Shown in pieces: positions 45,439 to 59,231 of a DNA stretch of 64,000 nucleotides. The notes beneath the pieces are model-generated. The model saw only the letters and a program-made list of their open reading frames with translations. It was not told the DNA's origin and searched no databases. A program made the position numbers and the translations under genes. The stretch's first letter is position 1, and each line of letters opens with the position of its first letter. The DNA is taken from NCBI GenBank assembly GCA_013180625.2, contig SNVD02014525.1, positions 1-64,000 of the forward strand, written 5' to 3'. This stretch comes from Boswellia sacra (taxonomy: Eukaryota; Streptophyta; Magnoliopsida; Sapindales; Burseraceae).

Positions 45439-46337
45439 GTGTGTCAGATAAGTACAAAAGACCTTGAAACTGAGCTTGAGTTCAATCCGTGATGGAGCTT
45501 CCATGACTGAATAGTATCCTAAACTTGCATTAAAAATTAGCAGCAAAGTCATAAATATAGTCGGATGGCAACAGGGTGGGAAACCCCACCCCATTCTCTT
45601 ATAATATACCACTTCACACAATACAAATATGAATCACCAAGAGAATAGATATCATTACGAATAATATAAGGGAAAACAACAAGGGGCAGGGCACTAAAAT
45701 AGAGTGATTGGGAGACAAAGAAAAGGGGAAAAAAGATCTTTCTCTAGAGATAGAACAGAAGATTACAAGTATACATACTTTAGAAAGCTCAAGCTAATAA
45801 TTGTTAGAAAATTCTTTGTAGTCTATTCAATATTATGACATATTTCTCTTCCTTAACAAAAAGTCTTTTTACCAATTCCTCCATCATCATCTTTCCCTCC
45901 AGCATAATCGAAACATTAAGAATTCAGGATAACTGTAACCGAAACATAAAACTCAATTCTCAAACCCATTAAACCTAAACTCAGCACAATACAAGCAAGA
46001 AAGGAAAAATAATAATAACAACAATTAAAAATTATACATGAACAAGGCAACCATTAAAGATAAGCAGGCAATAACTTACCTCCTGAAAATTACAAACTCC
46101 AGAGCTCTGTCGTCCAATAGACTCCTGAGAGTGCTTGATGTCCCAAGATACATCAGGCACAAATATGTTACCATACAGAACGAGATCTCTAGTGTGTTGT
46201 TCATCAAGTTGAACCACTCTCGACCCCGCAGCTCCTTTACAGTACAACAGCCTGGTATCGTAATTCACATCAAAACCCCTCCCCAGTGCCTGTACTGAGT
46301 TTATAGCCGTTTGCATAGCTGCTGCATTTTCACCCAT
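41691..46337 (-). CDS. CAD1: MACPF-domain protein, CAD1-like
   Basis: Seven exons, all joining in frame: 46337-46080, 44350-44115, 44035-43836, 43747-43665, 43077-42894, 42780-42617 and 42326-41691, for 586 residues (Arabidopsis CAD1 is about 560). The N-terminus reads NSVQALGRGFDVNYDTRLLY, typical of CAD1. Residues 165-173 hold the MACPF signature SFIENFGTH, and the C-terminal half has GRKPVTGLRLCLEG and PGHWLVTGGKL. Plant MACPF proteins of this group limit salicylate-dependent cell death; loss of CAD1 gives lesion-mimic plants. The pore-forming fold is conserved, but whether pores form is not settled. The exon 3/4 border is uncertain: AAG GCT A|GTTCCT is a weak donor, and a GC donor at AAG|GCTAGT with acceptor GTGCAG|GTTGAT also keeps the frame (four residues fewer). 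Intron 1 (1.7 kb) holds a foldback repeat and a CT microsatellite. Confidence 0.92.
44946..45290. mobile_element. Foldback/MITE-like element in CAD1 intron 1
   Basis: Left arm about 44946-45070 and right arm about 45178-45290 are imperfect reverse complements. They start ACTTTAAG(T/C)C(T/C)TCTA at the outer ends and share TTGCAACGTGGA(C/G)CGGATC and GCATGCCTCAACGGGTCTTA near the inner ends. The 107-bp centre has AACTTAACATAATATCAGAACC and ATTCAAACCCG, resembling a primer-binding-site or tRNA-like stretch. No coding capacity. Superfamily unassigned. Confidence 0.65.
45395..45432. repeat. (CT)n microsatellite in CAD1 intron 1
   Basis: About 19 CT units (GA on the transcribed strand), about 100 bp beyond the foldback element. 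Confidence 0.9.
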
Positions 46338-49300
46338 TTTTCATCACCAGTAATTCTATTCAGAGAATTCTTGAAGTCTTGGCCAAATCAGAAGTTGACC
46401 CACTCTCGTAAACACCACAACCTCACAAACCCAGTTGTTTATTTGGATTGTTTTTGCCGTTGATCATGATGATCAAAAACCCTCCTTTCAAAGTCCTTGA
46501 GTTGAAAGCTGTTGACTTGGAAAAATCTTCCAAGAAGATACGGAACAATATTCGATGAGGTGTTCAAAGAATTGAGCTTTGATTCTCCTCTAGATCTTGA
46601 ATCAACGAAAGATTAAGATTACCTCATCTTTTGCTGCCATATGATATCTTATCACTCGCTCCCTACTGTGGACGATTCTCCAACACCTCTCTCTTTATTC
46701 TACTCTCGGTAACTTGGGTCGGGACATTGACTCTTCTCTCCAGCGAGTCTTTTTAATTTTTACAGAAAAATATTTTACACATGGCGTGTAAGTTTGTCTA
46801 AAAGCATGACCGTTGAATTGCTTTAGATCTTTTTGATCAAATGTGCTGTAGATAACATCGGACGGTGCTCAAGCAAGGAGGAAAAACTCGTTAGTTTACT
46901 TGGATTCCTGGGTCCGAATACAGGGACACGGCGAGTGAGAGTGATTGCATCAGGCCTGTCCTATTTTAGTTTATTGTCTTTTTCAAACTATTTTCCAAGT
47001 TATTTTCAATAAAGTAATTTTGGTTAAAAATACCCCACCAAGGTACTGACTTTGATCATGTCAAACATGAATGTTATATTTGTGTAAGCAAACATAAAAA
47101 TATTGGCTCCTTCATTTCGTTATGTGATGTCATATTCGTTAGTGTTTCTGTGCATGCAAATCAGCTTCTATCTGCAAGTCAAGAAAGGATATTTACTGTT
47201 AAAATTATCAAGACTATACTTTCATTCAGCCAACTTTGGTTTGGTATATTAATTTCCTGCTGGTGATGATGATTGCCATCGTCATCCCACCAAAAACTAA
47301 AGCCTTCCTCTTACCCTTCGTCAAATATTTTGCTTTGCTTGGAGTTGGAGACAAGGCAGTGGCAAAGCTGAGCCAAAGAGATTCAGAAGGGGAAGCTGTC
47401 AGGTCAGGACTTAGGTGGTCCATTGGAAAGCTGTCTCTTTTGTGCGGTCTGCACCTTGCAAAATGCAAATTAAGTTTTTCTGCATGATATTGATCGCGTT
47501 TACAAAAGCTTATTTATGATGCCCAGTCAACAAGCATGACTGACTCCGATTCCATGACTATGTGTCCGATGATCAATGTCCAATGACTTCTCAATCATAA
47601 AAAGTTTTGTTTTCGTTACAGCCAGATCACAAGCAGCAAACAAATATCTTCTCCATATTATTATGTTTGCATAATTAAGAATAACGAAGCATTTGATCAT
47701 TTGCTTATAATTTTATAGAACCTATCTTGTATCTTATTATTTTTGGCAAAAGACCCAATTACGCAGCTTACAAGTGACCATCTTAATTTTTGCTTCTTTC
47801 ATTCAGTTTCATGCTAGGCCTAGCTAGGACGCAGTTTCGTTCAGTTCTCGAGCCTGACTCCCCTTATTTCATTTGTATTTTTATTTTACCTTTGACATAG
47901 TCACCACTACAAGTCATGAACTAAGAGTAATTGCAACATTAATAAATTAACTCTACTTGACACAATAGGAGTTAACAAGTCCTTCCCGCAGATCTTTCAC
48001 AAAATTTTTAACCAATAATATCAACTAATTCTAACTGTTGCCTTTTCTATTAAGACCATAGTAAACAATTACCAATGCAATATCTATACATCAATTAATA
48101 TAATACGATCTTCAGAAAACATATATCAAATAAATTAATAGAATATATGTGATCCTTTTATATAACTTAGCATAGTCTGATTCGAGTTTTAAGGAACGAA
48201 AATTTGGGAAATAATAATGAAAATAAAAATATCATACGAGTAGGATAGAGAAATTTTATGCGTACTGGCTGAGAAACTTCGAAGTCGGCATATACATATA
48301 GCCTGTCCAAGTAGAAGTCCAACGATTTGAGTAAGGCAAAAAGCGTTATGAGCCAACTAAAAAGTGATATTTGCCTTGGACGAAAAACCATGATCAGTTT
48401 TGACGCTCAATTACACCAACTCGTTGAGTGGCCTGTTTCTTGATTCGGGCATGAAGACGGCATTCCATTCAGCTCCCTAGAATAATGATGCAAGTTACCA
48501 GTCAGGTGAAGGCAAATTTAACCTCTTGACTTGTCAACCGAAAGTCCTTGCAACGATCTCATTTTAGAACTTTTATGTACAGAAGCAGTTAAGATAAAAG
48601 TTTGTAGCCGTAGGCATTACATTCATGGACCTATTCAAGCATTTACATATATGATATATAGCAGAGCAATTGTATTAGTCAGATGCTCTGAAACTACCAC
48701 AAAGAACTGAAAGGACATTGTAAAATTCTTAATTGAAAAACATTTTGGCATCTCAATTCACAAGCATGATTCTAAACCAAGCATCCACATATTTGATGTA
48801 ATGTATTCAACTTGAGATGCTCAACAGAAACCCCTACTGAGACTCTTTTTATGTCACCGGTAATAATTCAGGCCAATGCAGCATAATCTCCAGTTCCGAG
48901 TACAAAAAATGACTGCTTATGATGCATATTATAATGGGCACTTCTAAAGCATGTACGTGCACACACATATAAGTCCACTATGTAAAGCATTCCAGCAGAT
49001 GGTCGTTACCCATCATAGCAATAGAAAATAAAAGATAAAGATGATAAAATGCTAAAATCTCTGATCAGTGCTAATGTGCATAAAATATCGGCCACCCCAA
49101 CACATCAACTCTAACCGACGTGTTACACAAACTGAAAATAAATAGCTAATTTACATTGCCAGAAAACAGTTTCAAAATGAGTTAGTAATATTGATATGAA
49201 CAGGAAAAGGTCTGAAACCATGTATCTCCTTTACAACAAGGTTAAATGGAACTGGTCCTCTACTTTTCTTTTCTTTCCTTTTTTAATTTTTTTTTTCCGA

Positions 49301-49455
49301 TGGTTCCCTCATCAACATGTCCTTTTCAACATTTTTTAATTCTCAGCTAATTGTTTAGGGTAATTAACCAGTGATTCACTAAAATTATATACCTACTGTT
49401 GCATACCAACTTACTCCAGATGGAACAAAAAGAAAATTGCTCAAAATTTACCCAC
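46338..49455. other. CAD1 upstream region and kinase downstream flank
   Basis: 46338-46760 is the likely CAD1 leader and promoter, with CT-rich tracts. An open frame of about 80 codons exists on both strands at 47226-47487 without any recognised domain. The rest is ordinary AT-rich intergenic DNA; the part near 49250-49455 is probably the kinase 3' untranslated region. Confidence 0.5.
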
Positions 49456-52132
49456 TCATTGTGAGTTCCTAGTCCTCTTAGCAGTAAACAGTTGGCGAAG
49501 GAAACCAAACTTTCCTCTAGCACGAGCAGATAACTCTGTCATATTGCCATTACTTGCTGCTCCTTCCTCACTGGAGTCAGATTCCGGAACTGATGGTGGG
49601 GTTGGTGCAAGTGTGAAGAGAAAGGCATTTAGCATGCGAATGATCTGGCTGAAGCTCGGCCTCATGTTAGGGTCCTCAACCCAACAGGATTGTATGATAA
49701 ATGCAAGATCAGGTGATATATCCTCTGGAAGTCTAGGCCTCTCTTGCTGCATTTTCAGACAACAATAATAACCTGATTATCACCATCTTCATTTAAAAAT
49801 TCATTGCATACAATTACACGAAATGCAATATAGAAATATAAACATAATCGATACTTGCACCTTAAAAGCAGCAGCATAAGCAGCCTGCAAATTGGACATG
49901 CCTTCAAAAGGCATGCGGTTGGTTAATAACTCCCATAAGACAATCCCAAAGCTGTAGACATCAACCTTGTTATTGTAATGCTTCTTCTCACCTTGCCGCA
50001 ACGTCACAGTGCTATACAACTGCAAAGGCACATTAGTTGTTGGTTAAAGGAATGACAATTATCCAGGAAAAGTTACATAAAAGTCTAATCAAATCCTTAA
50101 ATTTTCCGATGCAGCAAAATAGGGGAAGTTGGATAGTCCTAGTGCAGAAAAGAGTAAGGAACACTCACAGTAAGAACAGGAAAACATATACCTGAATGTT
50201 TAAATATAAAATACATCCAGAAAAACAAACACTATTGACCACTTATAAAAGGGTGGAATGAGACAAAAGGAAAAACTAGTTGTAGCTGCACCTTGAGAAG
50301 GACAGTGTATAACCCGAAAATTGTTCAACATTTTAAACTTATTCCTAGGCATAAATTTTGAAAGAACACTCTATTTTGTGCCTAAGCACTTACAAAAAAC
50401 CTGAAGACAGCTTATACAGAAGTGCCACAAACCTCAGGAGCCATCCAACGGTAAGTCCCAGTTTCTGCAGTCATCATCTCAGTAACAGATTCTTCTCTTG
50501 CAAGACCAAAATCTGCAAGCTTCAAAGACTTCTGATTTGCTGTGAGCAACAAATTGTCTGCATTGAAATACTTAAACGTTAATTACTTATATTGAACCTT
50601 GTTAAATCATCAAGGAAAGGAAATTCTCATAATTGCAAGTATCATTCATTCCAGCCCAAAACGCAATCAGTCAACAAATCAATGCATGCATAGTTATCAT
50701 TTTTAGAAAATCTTGATTTCCAAATTCGTTCTCACCATACACATTTTCAATAGGATTTGCTAGAAATAATCAGCAAAAGCAGAGTCGTGAAAAAGCAGAG
50801 ACCAATACAGCTCAAAATTTAACTCAAGAATTAACCAGAATTCATGCCAGTGGTTATTGGATAAAGCTGGGTAATGCACAATGAAGTGTATTTAGAGAGT
50901 ACCAGGCTTTAGATCCCTGTGTATAATCCCATTGGCATGCAGACACTCCATAGCCCGAGCAATGTCAAGAGCAAAATTTAAAGCCACATGTAGGTCTAAT
51001 TTATTTGGTCGAATGCTAACTAGATACTTCCGTAATGACATCCCTGGTAATAGCTCTGTTACTATCACCATCAGTGGATCCTTACAAGCTCCAATAAACT
51101 GCAAAGGCAACAAACATTACAAGCGGAGTAAAATGGATATGGCAGACTTACTAAAGAGGAAAAAAAATAATTTTACTTTGACACTGACCTTGACAAGGTT
51201 ATCATGTTTTACTCTAGACATCATATTAACTTCGCGAGCAAAACGATCCTCAAGTTGAGCTCTTTCTCCCGAAGTGCTCCCACGCTGGAGAACTTTGATA
51301 GCAACAATTCGATCACCATACCTGGAAAAGTATTAGACTACACCTATGTAACTAGGACACTAGCTGTTAGGCAAGCTACTTTCACATATCCCCAATATTA
51401 CAATTCACTTCACAATATATGGAAAATATAATCCTCATCACCAAACAATGAAAAATCATATCTACACAAATTTATACCATTAACATATATGCCATTTTGA
51501 ATAGTAGTCAATCCAATATAATACATCTTAAATACCAAATGTAGTCAAATAAAACTAATCAATACGGTGCCATTTTGTTCCTCAAGAAGCAGACTCACTT
51601 CCATTTTCAAAAATATTTAAAAAAAAAAAATCTAATTCCTCGTACATTAGGTCCTGCGTTTACACATAAATCCCAAAGTCATTACACATTTGACAACAAT
51701 AAACAAGTCAGTGGCAAAGCACGATAAATGGTAATCTTTTGTTGCATAATCCAGCAACTGTGGTTACATTATCTCCCCATACAGGCAAGCAGACCTGACT
51801 ACAACAACTTAATAAGTTATAGAATCAAGAAAATAGAAACCCTGTTTCCATTATTATCAAACCAAAAATAAATAAATAAAAGAGAATAAAGTCGATACTG
51901 ACCTTCCTTCATAAACTTTCCCATGAGCTCCTTCACCAATTTTGGAACCGATAAACAACAATCTTGGGTCAACCAGCAGACTTTGATCGATGGTCAACTG
52001 CGGGTCCGTTATGGATCCATTTTGCGAGACGGTTTGCGATTGAAACTCGACAGACTTCCGCAAAACATGCTGCTCTTGTTCCCCGTCTTCTCCTCCACCT
52101 CCTCCTCTGTTCCTGTCGCTGCCGCAACTCAT
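49456..52132 (-). CDS. Raf-like MAP3K-type Ser/Thr protein kinase (group C, ATN1/At5g01850-like)
   Basis: Six exons, all GT-AG and in frame: 52132-51903, 51321-51189, 51098-50903, 50557-50433, 50019-49861 and 49746-49456, giving 377 residues. A Gly- and Gln-rich N-tail of about 55 residues precedes [20 protein letters not shown]. The Gly-rich loop is at 65-73 and the ATP-binding Lys at 86 (VAIKV). The catalytic loop HRDLKPDN is at 181-188, DFG at 202-204 and APE at 226-228. The activation segment [20 protein letters not shown] is typical of this family. A short Ser-rich C-tail ends [18 protein letters not shown]. The domain is complete, so the kinase should be active in the cytosol. Specific targets cannot be told from sequence. 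Family length is about 330-390 residues. Start chosen as the only Met upstream of the domain in this frame. Confidence 0.95.
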
Positions 52133-54361
52133 GGTTGCGACCTCAAACTATGCCCGAATTCCTCATTTTTATTCTTGTTTTTATTTTTGTTTTCACTTAA
52201 ATTCAAAAACAATTAATCACCAAAATCAGCTCAAAACAAGCGTCACTCCTTTCAATTTCATTTCAACAACATCCTTAAACCACACAACCAAAACGTGGTT
52301 ACTCTAATCACCGTTACTTCTCCGTCGAAATTAACCATTCAGATAACGGCCAACTCTTCCAAAAGAGAAAAATAATTAAGTAAAACAAATATATTATTCA
52401 AAATTTCTCACCGATTAATAGAACAATTTCTGCTCCGAGGTCAAAAAAGCTCTCAGCCTAGTGTTCCATGAAGCAATTTCATAGCAGAGAGAAGCTCTAA
52501 CAAATGAAACGATATAAGACAAAAGGCAACTTACAGTCCACGCTTAAAACAAAATAACGCGTTCCATAATCATCTCCATCTTCATCTTCATCTTCATCAA
52601 CAACAACTAAAAACGACGTCGTTGCTAACCGGCTTCACTCTAACTAAAGCTAACGTACTTTGATTTCTCTCTAGAATTTTTCCGTCCGGTGATATAGTAT
52701 TAGTGTCTGCTCCGATGGCGATGGAGTTTTTAAAAAGTGGAGGAAAAACAAACACAAAAGGAAAAATAAAATAAAATAAAGCAAAGAAGAGGGGAGTTGA
52801 TGTTTAGAGAATAGTGGATGCCCAATCACCAGAGTACACGTGGAGAGCACAGGAATCAGGCTTTTGTGTTGGTAGCATCAGCGATTTGGACGTTCTTGGT
52901 CCAGGATGCTTTGATGGACCTCTCTCTTATATGGACAAACTCAACTCATCCCCTAAATTTTGGCGCGGCTCCCCTTCCTTGTCCATTTTGGCTCCGCTAA
53001 GCTTCATTTAATTTCCCTCGTGCATTTAGAACTCTTTTTTTTTTTTTTTCAAATATCGTGTTTTTTTATCCGTGCGGTTTCAGATTTTTATTTTTCATTG
53101 ACTAACATGACATTTATTTAAATTAAATTTCAAAAAATATAAATATTATCGCAAAATCTCAAACGTAGTCAGTTTACTAGATAGTGATGTTAATTTTAAC
53201 AATGTAGTAAATGAGATTTTTTCATTTTTAATTATACACCAATTTTAAATCTATATCCACAAATTAATTTTCTACACATTTTACGGAAAAAATTTAAATT
53301 ATTTGTTATCCTTTATTAAAAAAAAGAATTCCATCTTAATTCTCCATAAAACAGCCCATATTTTTCTTATTATATTTCTTTATCTTAGTAAACCTCTGAT
53401 CAACTTTCATCTACCAGTAATTATATTTATCTATTTGTTTCATTTGATTGTTGATCAACATATTTGTCATTATAATTTATTGAAAAATTTTAGGATAAAC
53501 GATACACATATAAATAAACTCATAAATTATATTACCATTATTATAGAATTGCAATATAATATATATTATCTACTTTGAACTTCCAATATTTTATTGCCAT
53601 CATATTATATAAATTCAAATAAAATAATTAATTATAGAAATGTGGCCAATAATAAGTTGTTTATTCAATCTTTTCCAAAGAAAAGTAAAGGTAGATTTAT
53701 GAGCTCTCTTTTCCATTTTTTAGTCCTTGGTTGATTTAAATAAAAATTTAATAGCAATAATGTTAGGTTGTGGGAGAAGCATGGGTGTGCCACGTAGCAA
53801 TAGGACGTGGGGACCGAGTTCCTCCTCCATTGGTGGATGGATATGTGGTCCTCTATTCTCTCCGTCGCCGTCCGATTACGACTACAGGCTGATTGCTCTG
53901 CTCTGACATTTACAAGATTTTTGTATGAATTCCATCAATATTTGTACCTATTTTTTTGGATTTTAATTATTATATAATATTTTATTATTCTAAACATTAG
54001 TACGTGAAATAATTAATTTTTTAATGTTTTTAACATGTAATTTTTAAAGGATCACTTTACACTTGTGAAATTATTCTTAGTTTAATAGATATCCAAATTG
54101 TTGGTAATATTAACTCACTTAATCCACAGGGTCACACTCCTTACTTCAATTATTGCATAAGGTTAGAAAACTTTTGTCCTTCGTGAATTTCTATTTAGAT
54201 AAACTACACAAAGGATAACACTCGTACAAAACTTAATGATTTTTCAAATTCATTTATCAAAATGTTATACACTTTTTGTAATAGACAGATTTATTTAATA
54301 TAATTAAAATTATGAATAATATTAATAAATATCATCTAATTTTTATTTCATTATAATTGAA

Positions 54362-54385
54362 ATATATATATATATATATATATAT
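54362..54385. repeat. (AT)n microsatellite
   Basis: About 12 uninterrupted AT units. Confidence 0.85.
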
Positions 54386-55299
54386 TAATGAAGTAAACTT
54401 TTAAACTTGTACAAAAATTATTATTTTTAATAATATGATTGATAAAAAATATATCATCGATATTTGATTAAAATTAAGTTAAAATAAAAAATACTCATTA
54501 AAATAATTTTAATAAAATTGATTATTTTAAAAAATATAAAATATCAGCAAAATAGTATTTTAATTTTATTTATGAAATGTGTTTTTTTGGATGATTAGAT
54601 TAAGCTAGGTGAAGGCGAAATCGAAAAGAAAACCAATCATAAAATGAAAGTGGAAAAACAAGAGAAGTGGGGTCCTCCTTTATTGCTTCGGCTGCTATGT
54701 GTTGACAAGTCGAGCCCCTGCCCGTCGTACACACTTTAAAGCATGCATGGATGATTATGGACTTCCTTCACTGACTCTTCGTCTATTTGAATGTTGTTTC
54801 TATCCCATTCTCACCCTCCCACACACCCTCGTTAATGTAAATTTTATCCTTTTTAAATTCTTAACAACAAAGAAAGATAAATAAATATTTCTCCAAACTC
54901 ATCCAACAGAACTTTCGGAAATCTTTTTTAGTTTTTAAAATAATCTAACTTTAGCGGGTGCAATCATTAATAGTAGATGAAATCAAAATTTAAAAAGTTT
55001 TAAATATTTTGTTATAAAATTTTGTAATTATTTACTTTATTTAACTTATATAACAGGTTTCGTACCTATATTTGAATTTTTTTTGTTAAGCTATGTGAAA
55101 TATTTGAAAATATAAATAAAATTATTGTTAATTACTAAAACAATAATGAAAAATAATATGATAAAAACGCTATTTAATAATATCATCATGATTTTCGAAA
55201 CTATGTGCCGTAGCGATACCAAACCCAACACGGTCCGTAGTAGGGTCTTAAGCTAAGGTTTGACAAAACTTTGAAAATCTTAACACCATAATGCTTTGA

Positions 55300-55318
55300 T
55301 ATATATATATATATATAT
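55300..55318. repeat. (AT)n microsatellite
   Basis: About nine uninterrupted AT units. Confidence 0.8.
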
Positions 55319-58300
55319 CCTATAATAGTAATTCTTTATTAAAAAAAATATTTATATCGTAGCAATTTTACTTATATTTGATAATATCAATTCATCGATT
55401 GGATAAGATAAATTATTAAAAATTATTTTAAAACTTGTTGTGGCAAGAGTTAAACCCTTAAAATAGGGAAAAATCATTTCTTCTTTAGCATTTCTTTTAA
55501 GCCATTACAGGTGAAGAATTATGAAATTATAAAAACCAAATTATTGTTGTCACTGTGTTAACAAATAATTTGATAGAACTTATAAATAAGAGTGCTATAA
55601 ATAATTTTATAATATTTTATAAAATTAATGACGTTTTGAAGCTTACTTTTTGCCTGACATTAAAACGAGCACTAGTCTGCTCAAAACTATTCTAAATCTT
55701 ATTACAAATAATATGTTGAATGATATAGTATTCGTTAATTAAATTGATAATGGACTAATATGGTATATTTTAGATATAAAATGAAACGAAGATAATCAAT
55801 AAAAGTGATCAACTTTAAAACAGAATAAATCTGGATGTTGTTACTATAAAATCCTATAATTATTTTCTATCAATAATATTTGATTCTGGTCGGTGACCAG
55901 AATGCTCAATTTTTTAGTAGCACAAGCGTGAAAAAAGAAGTGAAAGCAGAGCTTGATTCATTAAAGGGCGTCAGGGGCACAGAGGCCTGCGCGTTAAAGT
56001 TAATGTTGTGGCTGAACTTTGTTTTCAGCCTTCCAAATTGCAATAATTCAATTTTGATTTTGATTTTTACAAGCCACGCAGGCGCAGTGGTTGTCTCTAG
56101 CCTTTGAATTTTCAAAGTACCTAGTTGGAAGGACTTCCGAGTTCTGACCCGAAAGTAAAAAAGCACTTTTGAAGGTTTTAATGGGTTATTATCACTTTGG
56201 TGGGCGTGCCCACTTATATCGGCTTCCAGGCTTCGCTCAGCGGCTTCACTGGCTCTCTCGGGCTTTGTGCTCAGAGATAATCTTCTGAAACCAGATACAG
56301 GACATTCACCGTTGAGCTCCCTCATTTTCAAGACCAGTTAGTTTAATTAGCCCGTAAAGTAGATTTAAGTAAAAGTAATTTCGCTTTAATAATTGTCTTA
56401 AATTTATTGAATTGCAATATTAACGATTAAAAAAATTAAATTTTAAGATAAAAATCTAAATGAACATGGTTCGCTTATTTTTTCTTTTTTAGCAAAAGAA
56501 AAATAAAATTTAAGGGAATTCGATTTTTTTTGTGAATTGAGGAGAGAGGCCGAGGCTGCTCCATAGAATAAATGACATTAAAATAAAGTCAACGTTTTCA
56601 AACACAAAAAGGATACTCCGTGTAACTAGTCGATGGAAACAAATTGTCAAATTTAGGTTGAATTTTGGTACATTATTACTAAAATCAATGGGTACATCAT
56701 CTTACAACAAGAACTTCAACATGTTTGAATAATTATACTACAACACTATAAAGGATAAACCGAAATTTTTTTGAGAAACATTAATTTCTTCTAATATTTA
56801 GATACAAAATTAGTTTTCTATTTAATTATCAAATTTATATATAGCTTTCTAAATATTCATGTAACAATTAATAACTTTACATTTTGCTTGCTATTGATTT
56901 AATCGTGGTCATCAACTAACACCAGATGTTTATCTTGATTGCTTAACAATTACTTGGCATCGTTGAATTGTCAAGCAACCAACTCTGACAAATTTGGCTA
57001 TATTTTATGTTTTATGAGTTATATTTTGCACATATACTTTAGTTTTTTATTTTACTATTTAAATAAAAAATTCGTAAAGATAGAGTAAAAAAGTTTAAAA
57101 TCTGTAAAAAAAAAAAACATTAATAAAGAAGAAATGTGTGGTAAAATAATATGGGTGTGGATCTTGCACATAAAAATAATAATACAAAAATATAATGTTA
57201 AAAAGGTGACACGTGAGCAAGAGCAATAATGAAGGGTGATGAAGTGGCAGTGGTGGTGGGATAAGGTAGTTAATTTTCTGGTTGCTTCGATAGCCAAAGG
57301 GGGCTGAGGGGGCTGAGAGTCACCCTTACACATTTTCATAGTTTGAGTGGAAGACATGTCGGCAACAATCTTTACATCTCCACTGTATACCTACCCCTTG
57401 ATGTGACCATCTTCTCCTTTTTATTTTCTCCGAAATAGGGTAAATTCCAAAACCTCCACTAAGTTTAATAATTTCAAAAGACGTCCCGAAAGTCTAACTA
57501 AACTTTTTAATAGAATTACAATTTTTTTTATTTGTTATACGTTGAAATTTGGATTGTATGAATATTAATCAATATTATTGAAATTAATTAGATTTTAAAT
57601 AAATATTTTACCAAAATTTTGGGTTAATTTTGTTGTTTATAAAACCTCAGGGGAGGCTCAAAATTCGGAGAAAAATAAAAACGTGAGCCTTTGAATTTTA
57701 GCCACACAACCAATAAAGAAAAAAATAAAAAAATGAAAGAAAATCAACATGCGTGGCAGTAGGTTGGGGGCCTTAAATTCACAGGTTATTCAACCACTTG
57801 GATCCTTGCCTGCTCTCATCTCAACAGCCTTTGAGCTTGGACTGCCTCTCATTTTCTAAATTCTGAACTCTTTCTCTACTTGTCTCAACAGATACTTCTA
57901 ATTTTGAATTATCAGAAAAAGACGAGTATAATTCCAACAATTTAACTCAAATTTCCAACCTCTTATGAACTCACTTTGTTGAATTTCTCATAAGAAAACA
58001 AACAATAAAATTAGTACATTGCAGTGAATTAAGTAAAGGATGCGAGAAATTTTTGCTTTTTGATTGCTTGTTCTTATTAATTAACTTTGTCCATGTTGGT
58101 CGCTTAGAGTTTCTTATATCAAATTTTATATGGTCGAACAAGTAAATTTCTTTGGGCTTTGGTCGAAGATTGATTGGATAAGAACAGATGGCAAGCTGAC
58201 CCATCGCTTTGCTTTGCTAGTATTCGTCTTTTAAAAGCCAACAAGTGGATCTTCTCTATGATTTCCGGATTGTAGTCTTTCAATTGTATTTGATGGTGCA

Positions 58301-59231
58301 GTTTCAGGCTGTGCTACCTGAAAATTAAGTAGAATCTGGGTACATGAACCTTCATCATTATCTATTAAGCATCAAAACAAAAAAAAAATAAAATTGTTGT
58401 CAAGTATTATGACTGAGACAATGCAAAAAAAGACACTTGTAAAGTTTAGGTTTCTAAAATGATTATGACATCTAAAATACAATAAAAATGGTTATTTTAG
58501 ATAGAAAATATCTCAATCTCAATGATTTAGGTTATTTTTCAATCGACCCTTACATATTTGGTCTTGCACTCATTTGACTTATTGTGAGCTACGTAACAAG
58601 CAAATGCGTTAATTTTCTGTTCATCCAGAACCAGAAGATAGCAAAGGCGTTGAAGTGAGTTAAACCTTGTTTGTTCTCATATGGTTTAGCATGTTGATGG
58701 GCCTCATTCAGCTGCATACACGGAGGAGTCGATATATGTAGTGTACAGTATAATACAGTACACAATTGTTTTGTAAATTTGTAATATATCAATGGAAAGA
58801 ATGGGATGTGATTCGCAGATGAAGAATAAAAAAAATTAGAGTAATACTAGACTTACAACATTTATATAATATATATTTTATAATATGACATGATCGTTTA
58901 TATAATCAAAATTCACTGGAAGAGAAAAAAACAAAAATAGATGAGAAAAATTACATATCTAATAGAAATTTGTCACTTAGACTGTCACGTCGTGTCGTAG
59001 GATTTATATTGTAAAAATGTAATAAGTCTAGCATTATTGAAAAAAATTAATTTAGTAACCTGTAACAAAGTGATTAGCGTTTTCTTAATTGTTAAGAACA
59101 TGGATCAATGGGGCATTTTCCTGTCAGAAGGGATGTTTTGTACTTGTATATATGTAATATGTTTCACACTATCCCTTGATAATGTCAAAATGTTAACGTT
59201 GTGTCAACTTAATTCATTCCATTCTGGAGAC

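Larger units (their letters stand above)
52133..59231. other. Long intergenic region between kinase and MATE genes
   Basis: 52133-52750 is the kinase leader and promoter side, with a (CTTCAT)n run near 52571-52597. A CACGTG G-box lies at about 52838-52843. AT-rich DNA follows with (AT)n runs at 54362-54385 and 55300-55318. The segment 55906-56331 is less AT-rich, with a 141-codon open frame on the minus strand that matches no family I know. A tRNA-like GCGCAGTGGTTG and GAGTTCTGACCC pair (56083-56154) hints at an old SINE. No convincing gene is present. Confidence 0.5.

Noticed and set aside
47226..47487. Overlapping open frames of about 80 codons on both strands
   Set aside because: No domain, signal or splice context; open frames on both strands at once suggest chance.
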